Assembly (NCBI RefSeq): GCF_029892965.1
Contig: NZ_JARXWN010000010.1
Location: forward strand, 1-64,000
Length of the DNA stretch: 64,000 nucleotides
DNA from: Dysgonomonas sp. PF1-14
GTDB lineage: Bacteria; Bacteroidota; Bacteroidia; Bacteroidales; Dysgonomonadaceae
Direction: 5' to 3'
Positions 52,842 through 61,582 of the stretch are shown here, piece by piece. How positions within the stretch are numbered: the stretch's first letter is position 1; every line of letters begins with the position of its first letter. The translations under genes were made by a program, and so were the position numbers. The notes under the pieces were generated by a model that searched no databases, was not told where the DNA came from, and worked only from the letters and a program-made list of their open reading frames with translations.

Positions 52842-52866
52842 GCCTATCGAATCGGGTGTTAATCTA
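52808..52866. repeat. 59-bp direct repeat, copy B
   Basis: This is the partner of 49687-49745 (52 of 59 positions identical, no gaps). It covers the leuB stop codon (52864-52866) and the operon terminator. Confidence 0.8.
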
Positions 52867-53934
52867 TCCCTTCACATAATTTACGAGCCAGTCACCTACC
52901 TCAGATGTAGAGTGTACTTTACCGTTTCGGAGCGAAATATCTTCGGTAACTACTCCCGCATCCATAGACGCGGCTACTGCCTGACGGATAAGTTCACCTT
53001 CCTCTTTCAGTTCGAAGGCATACTCGAACATCATGGCAGCCGAAAGCACCGTAGCAAGCGGATTAGCGATGTTCTTTCCTGCCGCTTGCGGATACGATCC
53101 ATGTATAGGCTCAAACACAGATGTGTGTATACCGATAGAAGCCGACGGCAACATACCAAGAGAACCTGTGATAACAGACGCCTCATCGGTAAGAATGTCT
53201 CCGAACAGATTTTCAGTTACCAAAACATCGAATCGCTTAGGCCATTGTATGATCTGCATTGCTGCATTGTCTACAAACATATACTCTGTTTCCACATCAG
53301 GATATTGTTTTTCCACTTCTTGTGCAACCTGTCGCCACAGGCGCGATGTAGCCAGCACATTGGCTTTATCCACTACTGTTACTTTCTTGCGGCGCATCTG
53401 CGCATATTTGTACGAAAGATGAAGGATACGTTCTACTTCTTCACGGGTATATACACAGGTGTCGTATGCTGTATCGCCGTCTTCGCTACGACCTTGCGGA
53501 CGTCCGAAATACATACCGCCTGTAAGTTCACGCACACACATAAAATCGGCTCCCTGTACCAAATCTTCGCGTAGCGGAGATTTGTGTATCAGTGATGGAA
53601 ATGTGCTTACAGGGCGAATATTGGCATACAGTCCCAGTTTCTTGCGCATAGCAAGTAGTCCCTGCTCTGGGCGCACTTTAGCCGAAGGATCGTTATCATA
53701 TTTAGGATCGCCGATAGCTCCAAAAAGAACTGCATCGGAAGTCATACACAACTCGTGCGTACCATCGGGATATGGGTTGCCTACCTGATCGATAGCCGAT
53801 GCGCCTACCAATCCATATTCATAAGAAAGCTCGTGTCCGAATTTTTCGCAAACGGCTTCGGTCACTCTCAATGCCTGCTCTATAATCTCAGGTCCGATCC
53901 CGTCACCGGGAAGTACAGCAATGTTTAATTTCAT
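52864..53934 (-). CDS. leuB: 3-isopropylmalate dehydrogenase
   Basis: A 356-residue NAD-dependent enzyme that oxidises and decarboxylates 3-isopropylmalate. Diagnostic are [11 protein letters not shown] (residues 7-17), a signature near residue 245 ([19 protein letters not shown]), and [21 protein letters not shown] near residue 275. It ends the leu operon, 83 bases after the cimA-like gene; a CCTCCCC hairpin lies in that gap. Related enzymes can also handle methylmalate in the citramalate route. Confidence 0.96.
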   Translation of the reverse strand: MKLNIAVLPGDGIGPEIIEQALRVTEAVCEKFGHELSYEYGLVGASAIDQVGNPYPDGTHELCMTSDAVLFGAIGDPKYDNDPSAKVRPEQGLLAMRKKLGLYANIRPVSTFPSLIHKSPLREDLVQGADFMCVRELTGGMYFGRPQGRSEDGDTAYDTCVYTREEVERILHLSYKYAQMRRKKVTVVDKANVLATSRLWRQVAQEVEKQYPDVETEYMFVDNAAMQIIQWPKRFDVLVTENLFGDILTDEASVITGSLGMLPSASIGIHTSVFEPIHGSYPQAAGKNIANPLATVLSAAMMFEYAFELKEEGELIRQAVAASMDAGVVTEDISLRNGKVHSTSEVGDWLVNYVKG

Positions 53935-53988
53935 ATAATTATTATTATTTTATATTACGGCCCCTAAATCCTCCAAGGGGGACTTAAG

Positions 53989-54005
53989 CCTCCCCACTGG
54001 GGAGG
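53989..54005. repeat. CCTCCCC/GGGGAGG hairpin, copy 2 (cimA-like/leuB gap)
   Basis: CCTCCCC and GGGGAGG form a 7-bp stem with a 3-nt loop. It lies in the 83-base gap between the cimA-like and leuB genes, with further G/C-tract pairing on either side (53959-54016). It could act as an intercistronic mRNA structure. Confidence 0.65.
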
Positions 54006-54017
54006 TTGGAGGGGCTA

Positions 54018-55529
54018 TTACATTTCTTCTATCATGTTCAGCATTTTCTCGGTCGCTTTTACAGCCGCTTCTGTCTGGTCGGCATCCAGTCCGCGAGTCT
54101 TGATAGTTTTCCCTTTAAACTCCCATGTAATCACTGTCTGAACCAACGCATCGGTACGTCCGCCCGGTGGTATAAATACGGCATAGTTAGTCAATGTAGG
54201 GGTAGGTTTACCCAATCGGGTATATATTTTGTACAAGGCTTTGGAAAATGCGTGGTACTGACCGTCGCCGGGTGCTGTCCATTCGTATTCTTCGCCGTTT
54301 ATTTCTATCCTTACCGTAGCTGTCGGGCGAAGACCTTTGGTGAGCAGGAATGCAAAGGACAATATCTTAATCCGTTTTTCCTTCTCATTGTTCTTCAATA
54401 CATCAGATATAATGTACGGTAAGTCTTCCTGCGTAATGATTTCCTTTTTGTCTCCCAACTCGATAACGCGGTTTGTTACCTTCATCATTTCAGTTTCGTC
54501 GAGTTCTATACCTAGAGCCTCAATATTCTTTCGGATATTGGATTTACCCGAAAGTTTACCCAAAGCATATTCTCTGACTCGTCCGAACCGCTCAGGGAAA
54601 AGATCATTGAAATAAAGGTTGTTCTTATTGTCTCCGTCAGCATGTATTCCCGCACACTGCGTAAACACATTATCACCTACAATTGGCTGATTGGCTGAGA
54701 TAATCTGTCCCGAATACGATTCTACAACACGGCTTACCTTGTTGATATTCTCTTCTTTTATAGAGGTCTTAATATTTAACTGATCATGAAAGACAGCAAC
54801 CACGCTCGCCATCGAGGCATTTCCGGCACGTTCGCCCAATCCGTTCATTGTCACATGCACACCCTTCACTCCTACTTCGGCCGCCACCATCGTGTTAGCT
54901 ACAGCCAAGTCATAATCGTTGTGCGCATGAAAATCGAAATGAAGCTCCGGATAACGGTTTATCATCCGGCGGCATGCCCGCCATACACTATGCGGATTAA
55001 GTATCCCCAGTGTATCAGGCAACATGAAACGTTTGATCGGCAGGTCTTTCAATCCGTCCATCATAGAGTAGACATAGTCTTCGGAATGTATAATACCGTT
55101 CGACCAGTCTTCGAGATATACATTGACTGTAATCCCCATTTCATGAGCAAGGTTTACTTCATACCTGATATCTTCGAGATGTTCTTCCGGCGTTTTCCGC
55201 AGTTGCTCGGTCACATGTTTATACGAACCTTTTGTTAGCAGATTTATAGTCTTACATCCGGCTTTCTTGATCCATTCCAGCGAAACGCCTTTATCTATAA
55301 AACCTAATATCTCTATTTTGTCGATATGCCCGGTAGATTTAGCCCATGCAGCTATCTTACTCACCGTATCGAATTCTCCATTCGACACACGCGCCGATGC
55401 TATCTCGATACGGTTTACCCCCAGATCGACCAGCAACAGGTGAGCTATACTCATTTTTTCCTGAGTAGAGAAAGAAACGCTGGACGTTTGCTCTCCATCT
55501 CTCAGGGTAGTATCCATTATTTCTATCAT
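54018..55529 (-). CDS. citramalate/2-isopropylmalate synthase-like enzyme
   Basis: A 503-residue HMGL-like enzyme distinct from the operon's leuA. The TIM barrel begins [21 protein letters not shown] with the catalytic and metal residues of the family. FHAHNDYDLAVANT holds the metal-binding HxH region near residue 200, and TMNGLGERAGNASM follows. The C-terminus is a LeuA-type allosteric domain. Position between leuD and leuB and a sequence unlike leuA suggest citramalate synthase (pyruvate plus acetyl-CoA, the first step of a threonine-independent isoleucine route). A second isopropylmalate synthase cannot be excluded. Confidence 0.85.
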   Translation of the reverse strand: MIEIMDTTLRDGEQTSSVSFSTQEKMSIAHLLLVDLGVNRIEIASARVSNGEFDTVSKIAAWAKSTGHIDKIEILGFIDKGVSLEWIKKAGCKTINLLTKGSYKHVTEQLRKTPEEHLEDIRYEVNLAHEMGITVNVYLEDWSNGIIHSEDYVYSMMDGLKDLPIKRFMLPDTLGILNPHSVWRACRRMINRYPELHFDFHAHNDYDLAVANTMVAAEVGVKGVHVTMNGLGERAGNASMASVVAVFHDQLNIKTSIKEENINKVSRVVESYSGQIISANQPIVGDNVFTQCAGIHADGDNKNNLYFNDLFPERFGRVREYALGKLSGKSNIRKNIEALGIELDETEMMKVTNRVIELGDKKEIITQEDLPYIISDVLKNNEKEKRIKILSFAFLLTKGLRPTATVRIEINGEEYEWTAPGDGQYHAFSKALYKIYTRLGKPTPTLTNYAVFIPPGGRTDALVQTVITWEFKGKTIKTRGLDADQTEAAVKATEKMLNMIEEM

Positions 55530-55551
55530 TGGAAATATGTTTTAAACTCTT

Positions 55552-56481
55552 TCAAAAAATGTCTTTGATAAATTTATCTATCCTTGCAATAAAATTCTTA
55601 AAATTATACGTAACAGGCCCGTATCGTCCTCCATGTTCCGCACCTTCGACCACCCAGATATCTTTTTCAACATCTTCCGGCAGGAGATTATATATATCCT
55701 GACTCATAGACGGGAACGTCCTGTCATCTTTATCACCCACAATAAGGAAAGTGGGTTTATTAAATTCCGGAGCAATATAAACAGGCATCTGATGCGTTGG
55801 GAAATCCGTTGGAATTATCACTTCTTCATCTTTCTTATTTTGTACCTTTTTAATAACAGGCATTACTTCTTCGAAGGAGGAAGGAGTTGCAATACCAATA
55901 TAAGCACCAGTGAAAGCGTTATTGTAAGCAGCTATCATAGAGAGATAGCTGCCTGTAGACCACCCCATCAATATTATTTTAGAGCTATCAACAGTATCTT
56001 CTTTTGCTACTTTATTAATTACGGCGTCATAATCCCACAGCATTTCCGTATAACACATATAATTGGTATCCATAGGCCACACTGAACTTTCTCCGAAATC
56101 GCGCCAGTCGAATGTCACAACATTTATACCCCGCGTTGTCATTTCCTGTGCAAGGTGTAATTGTATCCATGACATATTTCCGGCATCCCCGTTACATATG
56201 ATCAAAGTAGGACGCTTCGTCTCATCCAGCACCTTATATTCTCTTTTTTTACTCTCATCCCATGCCCTTTCCAGCTCTTTCTCTGGCAAGTTATCCTGTG
56301 CAGGGAAAAACCATGTTTTGATTTTCAAACTGTCTTTTGTCGTAACATCGAGTTCTCTATAAATCAAACCTAGCTTCTCCGGATAAAAGCGATATTTCTT
56401 ATCCGGTTTGATTGCATTCAATGTGCAAAGTGTTCCGGATAGGATAAAGATTAATAATATAAGGACTGTTTTGAATTTCAT
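55552..56481 (-). CDS. exported alpha/beta-hydrolase inside the leu operon
   Basis: A 309-residue alpha/beta-hydrolase. Residues 1-22 form a signal-peptide-like hydrophobic segment (FKTVLILLIFILSGTLCTL); the Cys near position 19 could make it a lipoprotein, but the lipobox is poor. The nucleophile elbow is GWSTGS, the Asp lies in GDKDDRTFP and the His in EGAEHGG. It sits 10 bases after leuD and 22 bases before the cimA-like gene, so it is cotranscribed with leucine genes despite having no obvious pathway role. The substrate is unknown. Confidence 0.82.
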   Translation of the reverse strand: MKFKTVLILLIFILSGTLCTLNAIKPDKKYRFYPEKLGLIYRELDVTTKDSLKIKTWFFPAQDNLPEKELERAWDESKKREYKVLDETKRPTLIICNGDAGNMSWIQLHLAQEMTTRGINVVTFDWRDFGESSVWPMDTNYMCYTEMLWDYDAVINKVAKEDTVDSSKIILMGWSTGSYLSMIAAYNNAFTGAYIGIATPSSFEEVMPVIKKVQNKKDEEVIIPTDFPTHQMPVYIAPEFNKPTFLIVGDKDDRTFPSMSQDIYNLLPEDVEKDIWVVEGAEHGGRYGPVTYNFKNFIARIDKFIKDIF

Positions 56482-56491
56482 TACCTATATA

Positions 56492-57082
56492 TTAGTGAGA
56501 TGAATTAGCTTCGTATTTCTCTGTTAACTCTCTTTTAGAAAGCAGGTAGTCAATATCATCCAGCCCTTTAAGCAGACATTCTTTCTTATATGGATTGATC
56601 TCAAAATTTTCTGACTTGCCTGTTGCATTATTAGTTATTGTCTGCTTTTCCAGATCGATAGTCAATGTTGCTTTTGGGTCAGCATTTACACTGGCAAATA
56701 TTTCTGAAAGGAATTCAGGTGTAACGATAACAGGTAATACGCCATTATTCAATGCGTTGTTTCTGAAAATATCTGCAAAGAAACTCGAAACTACTGCCCG
56801 GAATCCATATCCTGCTACTGCCCATGCGGCATGCTCGCGGCTCGAACCGCTACCAAAATTCTTTCCTGCAACAAGAATTTGCCCGCTATACGTAGAATTG
56901 TTTAGTACGAAATCTGCTTTCGGGCTTCCGTCTTTGTTGTAACGCCAATCAGCAAAAAGATTATCTCCGAAACCGTTTTTATCAGTCGCTTTCAGGAAGC
57001 GTGCAGGTATTATCTGGTCTGTGTCCACATTCTCGATAGGTAGTGGAACGTATGTTGATGTAAGTGTTTGAAATTTTTCCAT
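56492..57082 (-). CDS. leuD: 3-isopropylmalate dehydratase small subunit
   Basis: A 196-residue swivel-domain subunit that pairs with LeuC to isomerise isopropylmalate, or methylmalate in the citramalate route. Diagnostic are [13 protein letters not shown] (residues 19-31), [16 protein letters not shown] near residue 73, and [13 protein letters not shown] near residue 106. The leuC-leuD gap of 116 bases contains CCTCCCC-type hairpins. Confidence 0.96.
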   Translation of the reverse strand: MEKFQTLTSTYVPLPIENVDTDQIIPARFLKATDKNGFGDNLFADWRYNKDGSPKADFVLNNSTYSGQILVAGKNFGSGSSREHAAWAVAGYGFRAVVSSFFADIFRNNALNNGVLPVIVTPEFLSEIFASVNADPKATLTIDLEKQTITNNATGKSENFEINPYKKECLLKGLDDIDYLLSKRELTEKYEANSSH

Positions 57083-57123
57083 AATAATATTAATCTGTAA
57101 AATAAAAATGCCACCCCTCCCAT

Positions 57124-57182
57124 CCTCCCCAAAAGGGGAGGGGCTTGCGTATATATCGAAACTCCCTCTCTTTTGGAGAGGG
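57124..57182. repeat. CCTCCCC/GGGGAGG hairpin, copy 3, with a second stem (leuC/leuD gap)
   Basis: CCTCCCC-AAAA-GGGGAGG (57124-57141) is followed by CCCTCTC/GAGAGGG (57164-57182). Both stems are 7 bp and perfect. They lie in the leuC-leuD intercistronic gap and belong to the same motif family as 42543-42558 and 53989-54005. Confidence 0.65.
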
Positions 57183-57198
57183 CTGGGGTGAGGTGTTA

Positions 57199-58593
57199 TT
57201 AGATATTACGGGGATCAGTTATTCGTCCAGTAATCGCCGCAGCCGCTGCCACTAATGGCCCTGCAAGAATGGTGCGTGCACCCGGTCCCTGACGTCCTTC
57301 GAAGTTACGGTTCGATGTAGATACTGCATATTTTCCGGCAGGCACTTTGTCATCATTCATCGCCAGACATGCCGAGCATCCCGGTTGACGAAGTTCAAAA
57401 CCTGCATCTTTCAATATTTGATCTATTCCTTCTGCCTGTATTTGGTCTACTACTTTGTGGCTTCCCGGAACAAGCCATGCAATCACATTATCGGCTTTTT
57501 TCTTACCTTTCACAAAGTTGGCAAATGCACGAAAATCCTCTATACGCCCGTTTGTACAGCTACCTAAGAATACATAGTCTATCTGTTTACCTTCTACCTT
57601 CTCACCCGGATTGAATCCCATATAGTCCATTGATTTCTGGAACGATATGCGTCCGGCTTCATCTACCTGATCAAGAGTAGGTATATTTTCATTGATGCCC
57701 ATTCCCATACCCGGATTGGTACCGTAGGTGATCATCGGCTGAATGTCAGCTGCATCGAAAGTCAGCTCTTTATCGAATTTTGCTCCTTCATCGGTTTTCA
57801 GAGTTTTCCAGTAAGCAAGTGCCTTATCCCACTCTTCACCTTTTGGTGCGAACTCACGACCATTCACATAGGTGAAAGTAGTTTCATCGGGGGCAACAAG
57901 GCCACCACGAGCACCCATTTCTATACTCAGATTACAAAGCGTCATGCGTTCTTCCATCGACATATTGCGGATAGCCTCTCCTGCATATTCTACAAAATAG
58001 CCTGTTGCGCCACCTGTGGTCAATTTAGAGATCATATACAATGCCAAGTCTTTTGCTGTAACGCCTTCATTCAGTTTTCCGTTGAATGTAATACGCATGG
58101 TCTTAGGGCGGGATTGCAATACACATTGTGATGCAAGTACCATTTCGACCTCACTGGTTCCAATACCGAATGCAATAGCTCCAAATGCACCATGAGTAGA
58201 TGTATGGCTATCGCCACAAACGATGGTCATACCCGGTTGGGTAAATCCGTTTTCAGGGCCGATGATGTGAACCACACCGTTTTTCTGATGCCCAAGCGGA
58301 TAATACAGATCGATACCAAACTCTTTTGCATTTTTAGAAAGAGTATCCAACTGATTCTTTGAAATTGGATCTGCTACCGGCTTATCCTGATTGATAGTCG
58401 GCGTATTGTGGTCGGCTGTGATAGTCGTTTTCTCGGGACGGAATACTTTAAGACCTCTTGCTCGCAATCCGTTGAAAGCCTGTGGGCTCGTCACTTCGTG
58501 GCAGAAGTGGCGGTCTATGTATAACTGTGTCGGACCGTTTTCTACGGATGATACGACGTGCGCATCCCAGATTTTGTCGAATAATGTTTTCAT
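57199..58593 (-). CDS. leuC: 3-isopropylmalate dehydratase large subunit
   Basis: A 464-residue aconitase-family subunit with a 4Fe-4S cluster. Diagnostic are [16 protein letters not shown] (near residue 25), [24 protein letters not shown] near residue 130, and the cluster cysteines in [13 protein letters not shown] near residue 346 and GCSACLAMN near residue 407. It works with LeuD. The gap to leuA (58594-58709) is CTAG-rich. Confidence 0.96.
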   Translation of the reverse strand: MKTLFDKIWDAHVVSSVENGPTQLYIDRHFCHEVTSPQAFNGLRARGLKVFRPEKTTITADHNTPTINQDKPVADPISKNQLDTLSKNAKEFGIDLYYPLGHQKNGVVHIIGPENGFTQPGMTIVCGDSHTSTHGAFGAIAFGIGTSEVEMVLASQCVLQSRPKTMRITFNGKLNEGVTAKDLALYMISKLTTGGATGYFVEYAGEAIRNMSMEERMTLCNLSIEMGARGGLVAPDETTFTYVNGREFAPKGEEWDKALAYWKTLKTDEGAKFDKELTFDAADIQPMITYGTNPGMGMGINENIPTLDQVDEAGRISFQKSMDYMGFNPGEKVEGKQIDYVFLGSCTNGRIEDFRAFANFVKGKKKADNVIAWLVPGSHKVVDQIQAEGIDQILKDAGFELRQPGCSACLAMNDDKVPAGKYAVSTSNRNFEGRQGPGARTILAGPLVAAAAAITGRITDPRNI

Positions 58594-58709
58594 TCTATTT
58601 AGTATTTTAGTATTTAGTTTACTAGTGTACCAGATGTTTTATTTCAACTTTGTATACCTTATTATCTATTTTTAGTTAACTAGTATACTTTAAGCTAGTA
58701 CACTCAATT

Positions 58710-60200
58710 TTACTTAACAAACTTGTTTACTGCATTTATAAAGGCTTCGACCGAAGCAACCACTATATCGGTATGTGCCGAGAAACCATAGTAATTTTGT
58801 CCTTCATGTGAAACCTGCATATGTACTTTTCCTGTATCGTCACTTCCTTTGTTGATAGCCTGGATAAGGAACTCCTCAATCACCATCTGTCGTTTTATAA
58901 TTTCTTTCACTGCTTTGATAGCTGCATCCACAGGGCCGTTACCGGTTGCTGACGCTTGGAACTTTTCTCCTGCAATATCAAGACCTACAACCCCGATACA
59001 TTTCACACCTTTACCCGAAGTGGTCTGCATAAAGTCTAGCTTGATACGGTGCATTTTGTCTGTTTCTTTTCCAGCCAGAATCAAAACATCTTCATCTGTG
59101 ATGTCTTTCTTACGATCGGCTAGTTCAAGAAAACGTTGGTAGATTTCAGCAAGATTATCATCATTCACTTCTATACCAAGCAATGACAATCTGTTCTTCA
59201 ATGCTGCACGTCCGCTGCGGGCAGTCAATACGATAGCGCTATCATCGATACCCACTTCTTTAGGGTCGATGATTTCATATGTAGACAGATTCTTTAAAAC
59301 ACCATCCTGATGAATACCCGACGAGTGAGCAAAAGCATTACGCCCTACGATAGCCTTATTGGGTTGTACAGGCATATTCATCAGACTCGATACCATACGG
59401 CTTACCGGATATATTTTTTGTGTATTGATATTCGTTTCTATATCCAGTTCTTTGTGGCTCTTTATTGCCATCACCACTTCTTCGAGTGATGTATTTCCGG
59501 CACGCTCTCCTATTCCGTTGATTGTAACTTCTACCTGACGGGCACCGTTAAGAACTCCCATGATAGAGTTTGCTGTTGCCATACCTAAATCCTGATGACA
59601 ATGTGTAGAAAGTATCGCATTCTTCATATCCACATGGTCTATCAGATATTTTATCTTTGCTCCGTATTCGGTAGGAAGACAATAGCCTGTTGTATCGGGA
59701 ATATTTACGACTGTTGCTCCGGCATTTACCACAGCCTGAACCACGCGGGCAAGATATTCATTATCGGTACGACCTGCGTCTTCAGCGTAAAACTCCACAT
59801 CTTCTACATAACGCTTTGCATATTTTACACATGCAGCTGCACGTTCCAGTATTTCTTCCTGAGTAGAATTGAACTTATATTTGATATGGTATTCTGATGT
59901 TCCGATTCCGGTGTGTATACGCTTGTTCTTAGCATATTTCAATGCTTCAGCTGCTACTTCGATATCTTTTTCTACGGCACGTGTCAAAGCACATATAGTT
60001 GGCCAAGTTACAGCTTTTGATATTTCGACTACCGAATTGAAGTCTCCCGGACTAGATACAGGAAAACCGGCTTCGATAACGTCAACACCGAGCGATTCGA
60101 GGGCTTTGGCTACTTCTATTTTCTCAATTGTGTTCAACTGGCAACCCGGTACCTGCTCTCCATCTCTTAGTGTTGTGTCAAAAATAAATAACTTGTCCAT
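58710..60200 (-). CDS. leuA: 2-isopropylmalate synthase
   Basis: A 496-residue HMGL-family enzyme for the committed leucine step (2-ketoisovalerate plus acetyl-CoA). Signatures are [18 protein letters not shown] (residues 5-22), [15 protein letters not shown] near residue 200, and [14 protein letters not shown]. The C-terminal allosteric domain (from about 385) ends [12 protein letters not shown]. It is the first structural gene of the operon and is preceded by a leader with promoter, leader peptide and attenuator at 60307-60499. Confidence 0.96.
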   Translation of the reverse strand: MDKLFIFDTTLRDGEQVPGCQLNTIEKIEVAKALESLGVDVIEAGFPVSSPGDFNSVVEISKAVTWPTICALTRAVEKDIEVAAEALKYAKNKRIHTGIGTSEYHIKYKFNSTQEEILERAAACVKYAKRYVEDVEFYAEDAGRTDNEYLARVVQAVVNAGATVVNIPDTTGYCLPTEYGAKIKYLIDHVDMKNAILSTHCHQDLGMATANSIMGVLNGARQVEVTINGIGERAGNTSLEEVVMAIKSHKELDIETNINTQKIYPVSRMVSSLMNMPVQPNKAIVGRNAFAHSSGIHQDGVLKNLSTYEIIDPKEVGIDDSAIVLTARSGRAALKNRLSLLGIEVNDDNLAEIYQRFLELADRKKDITDEDVLILAGKETDKMHRIKLDFMQTTSGKGVKCIGVVGLDIAGEKFQASATGNGPVDAAIKAVKEIIKRQMVIEEFLIQAINKGSDDTGKVHMQVSHEGQNYYGFSAHTDIVVASVEAFINAVNKFVK

Positions 60201-60230
60201 ATTTTTTTGTATTTTATAGTTTATAAGGAT

Positions 60231-60273
60231 TCTAGTTTACTAGAGTTCTAGAATTAAAATCTAGTAAACTAGA
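60231..60273. repeat. CTAG-rich 14-bp inverted repeat in the leu leader
   Basis: TCTAGTTTACTAGA (60231-60244) and TCTAGTAAACTAGA (60260-60273) form a perfect 14-bp stem between the attenuator and leuA, with five CTAG tetranucleotides within about 45 bases. A related CTAG-rich stretch lies behind leuA (about 58612-58695). The role is unknown. Confidence 0.65.
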
Positions 60274-60306
60274 ACTCTTGTATTCTAAAAACTCTCTTTT
60301 ATTCTC

Positions 60307-60345
60307 AAAAAAAAACCTTTCTCATCTTTTACAGAGTGAGAAAGG
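60307..60345 (-). terminator. attenuator terminator of the leu operon
   Basis: On the minus strand CCTTTCTCA (60345-60337) and TGAGAAAGG (60324-60316) form a perfect 9-bp stem with a 12-nt loop, followed by nine T (60315-60307). It lies 39 bases beyond the leader-peptide stop and 106 bases before leuA. CTCACTC (60340-60334), in its 5' arm and loop, can pair instead with GGGTGAG (60390-60384) at the leader stop, which would block the terminator. Confidence 0.88.
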
Positions 60346-60384
60346 CTCAAGTTTATTCTTTATGATTATACTACATAGCAATGC

Positions 60385-60444
60385 TCACCCTAAATTTCTC
60401 CAGAGGATAATGAGTGAACTAATAATAATACTATGTGCTAACAT
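60385..60444 (-). CDS. leu operon leader peptide (attenuation)
   Basis: A 19-residue open frame, MLAHSIIISSLIILWRNLG, runs from ATG at 60444 to TGA at 60385-60387. Five Ile and four Leu make up nearly half of it. It lies between the promoter (60469-60499) and the attenuator (60307-60345). A ribosome slowed at the Ile-Ile-Ile or Leu-Ile-Ile-Leu codons would cover TTCACTC (60418-60412), freeing GGGTGAG (60390-60384) to pair with CTCACTC of the terminator arm. This is the classical peptide-attenuation layout; function is inferred. Confidence 0.85.
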   Translation of the reverse strand: MLAHSIIISSLIILWRNLG

Positions 60445-60468
60445 TGTAATCTTTTCTTTATTGGTTGA

Positions 60469-60499
60469 CAAAGTTATTTCATTTTTTCAGAAATACAAA
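60469..60499 (-). promoter_or_regulatory. leu operon promoter
   Basis: On the minus strand TTTG (60499-60496), a 19-base spacer and TAACTTTG (60476-60469) match the Bacteroidetes -33/-7 consensus. The leader-peptide ATG lies 24 bases downstream. Confidence 0.75.
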
Positions 60500-60617
60500 T
60501 AAAAAGACATATTATTTGATTTAATCTAACATTTTTACATTTCGACATCATCAAAGAATAGAGTTTCAATATACTAAGATTCTTTTATGTATTATATGGC
60601 AAATCTGATTTAATTTA

Positions 60618-60625
60618 TACCTTTG
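60618..60625 (+). promoter_or_regulatory. -7 box for the 60669 lipoprotein gene
   Basis: TACCTTTG matches TAnnTTTG, 43 bases before the ATG at 60669. Confidence 0.5.
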
Positions 60626-60668
60626 CCGCCGATAAATACTAAATCAAACTAAACAAGACAATCAAAAA

Positions 60669-61484
60669 ATGAAAACATTCTACAAAATTATGCCGCTTAT
60701 AGTGCTGGCAACAATCTTCTCGCTAGGATTCTCTTCGTGTAGCGATGATGATGACAATAATGGAAATACGGATAATAAAAAGTATGTTCCATCTCTAATC
60801 ACCATCGATCCAGGAACAGCAGGCGAACAAACTCTTACTATAACCTACGATAAAGATTATCGTGTGGCTTCTATAGTATGTTTTACTCCTGATGAAAATG
60901 AAACACAAACGGACATTTTTGAATATAACACAACTGGCAATTTAGTAAAGTGGACACAGAAATCTAGTGTTGGCAATGTTGACGATAAAGATCCTTATGC
61001 TATCACCTATACATATAAAACTGATTCCATAATTCAGAAAGATAGCCATGATACTTACGGTTGGGCTGTGAACTCAGCTAATTTTGCAGAGAAAGTAGTT
61101 CGGTATTATGAACTTCCTGAATACAAGGACGAGACTGTATTCGAATATGATACTAACAAGCGCTTGGTGAAAGAAACAAATACGTCTGTTAGCGGTACTG
61201 GCACCAATATATATTATAATTCGTATGAATACGACAATAAAACCGGTATCAGCACACATGTTAATATAACAATGTGGCAGGCTGTACTGCTAAATCTAAA
61301 TGATGACTTATATAGCTTCCTTCTGGCTAAAACAAATAATATAGCAAAAATATCATCGGAAGAAGATGGTGATGTTGATACTATGACATACGAATATGAT
61401 GAAAACGGATACCCGACCAAAATGACGGCCAAAGATGCTGATGAAACAACTATCTGGAAATTCGAATACACCGAAGTAAAATAA
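60669..61484 (+). CDS. lipoprotein of unknown function, DUF4595-like repeats
   Basis: A 271-residue predicted lipoprotein. The signal peptide ends GFSSC (Cys about 24), followed by SDDDDNNGN, a linker typical of Bacteroidetes surface lipoproteins. The mature part repeats strands of the form YDKDYRVASI, YNTTGNLVKW, YDTNKRLVKE and YDENGYPTKM, which recall DUF4595 or YD-repeat folds. Acidic tracts near the lipid anchor can act as export signals to the cell surface. It is monocistronic, with a terminator behind it. Confidence 0.75.
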   Translation: MKTFYKIMPLIVLATIFSLGFSSCSDDDDNNGNTDNKKYVPSLITIDPGTAGEQTLTITYDKDYRVASIVCFTPDENETQTDIFEYNTTGNLVKWTQKSSVGNVDDKDPYAITYTYKTDSIIQKDSHDTYGWAVNSANFAEKVVRYYELPEYKDETVFEYDTNKRLVKETNTSVSGTGTNIYYNSYEYDNKTGISTHVNITMWQAVLLNLNDDLYSFLLAKTNNIAKISSEEDGDVDTMTYEYDENGYPTKMTAKDADETTIWKFEYTEVK

Positions 61485-61506
61485 AGAGAACTCTAAACTA
61501 TAGTAG

Positions 61507-61536
61507 AAAAGACGGTCTGCACAGACCGTCTTTTTT
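61507..61536 (+). terminator. factor-independent terminator
   Basis: GACGGTCTG and CAGACCGTC form a 9-bp stem, extended by A/T pairs and followed by six T, 23 bases after the lipoprotein stop. Confidence 0.85.
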
Positions 61537-61555
61537 CATACCCGGAAATATTCCC

Positions 61556-61563
61556 TATCTTTG
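61556..61563 (+). promoter_or_regulatory. -7 box for the HAD gene
   Basis: TATCTTTG matches TAnnTTTG, 19 bases before the ATG at 61583. Confidence 0.5.
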
Positions 61564-61582
61564 TGCCTAAATTTTTCATCTT

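Noticed and set aside
54018-55529. Duplicate leuA from a recent gene duplication
   Set aside because: It is very different from the operon's leuA along its length, so it is an old, distinct family member and not a recent copy.
60307-60499. T-box or leucine riboswitch
   Set aside because: No T-box sequence or large conserved aptamer is seen. The leader peptide plus competing stems explain the region.
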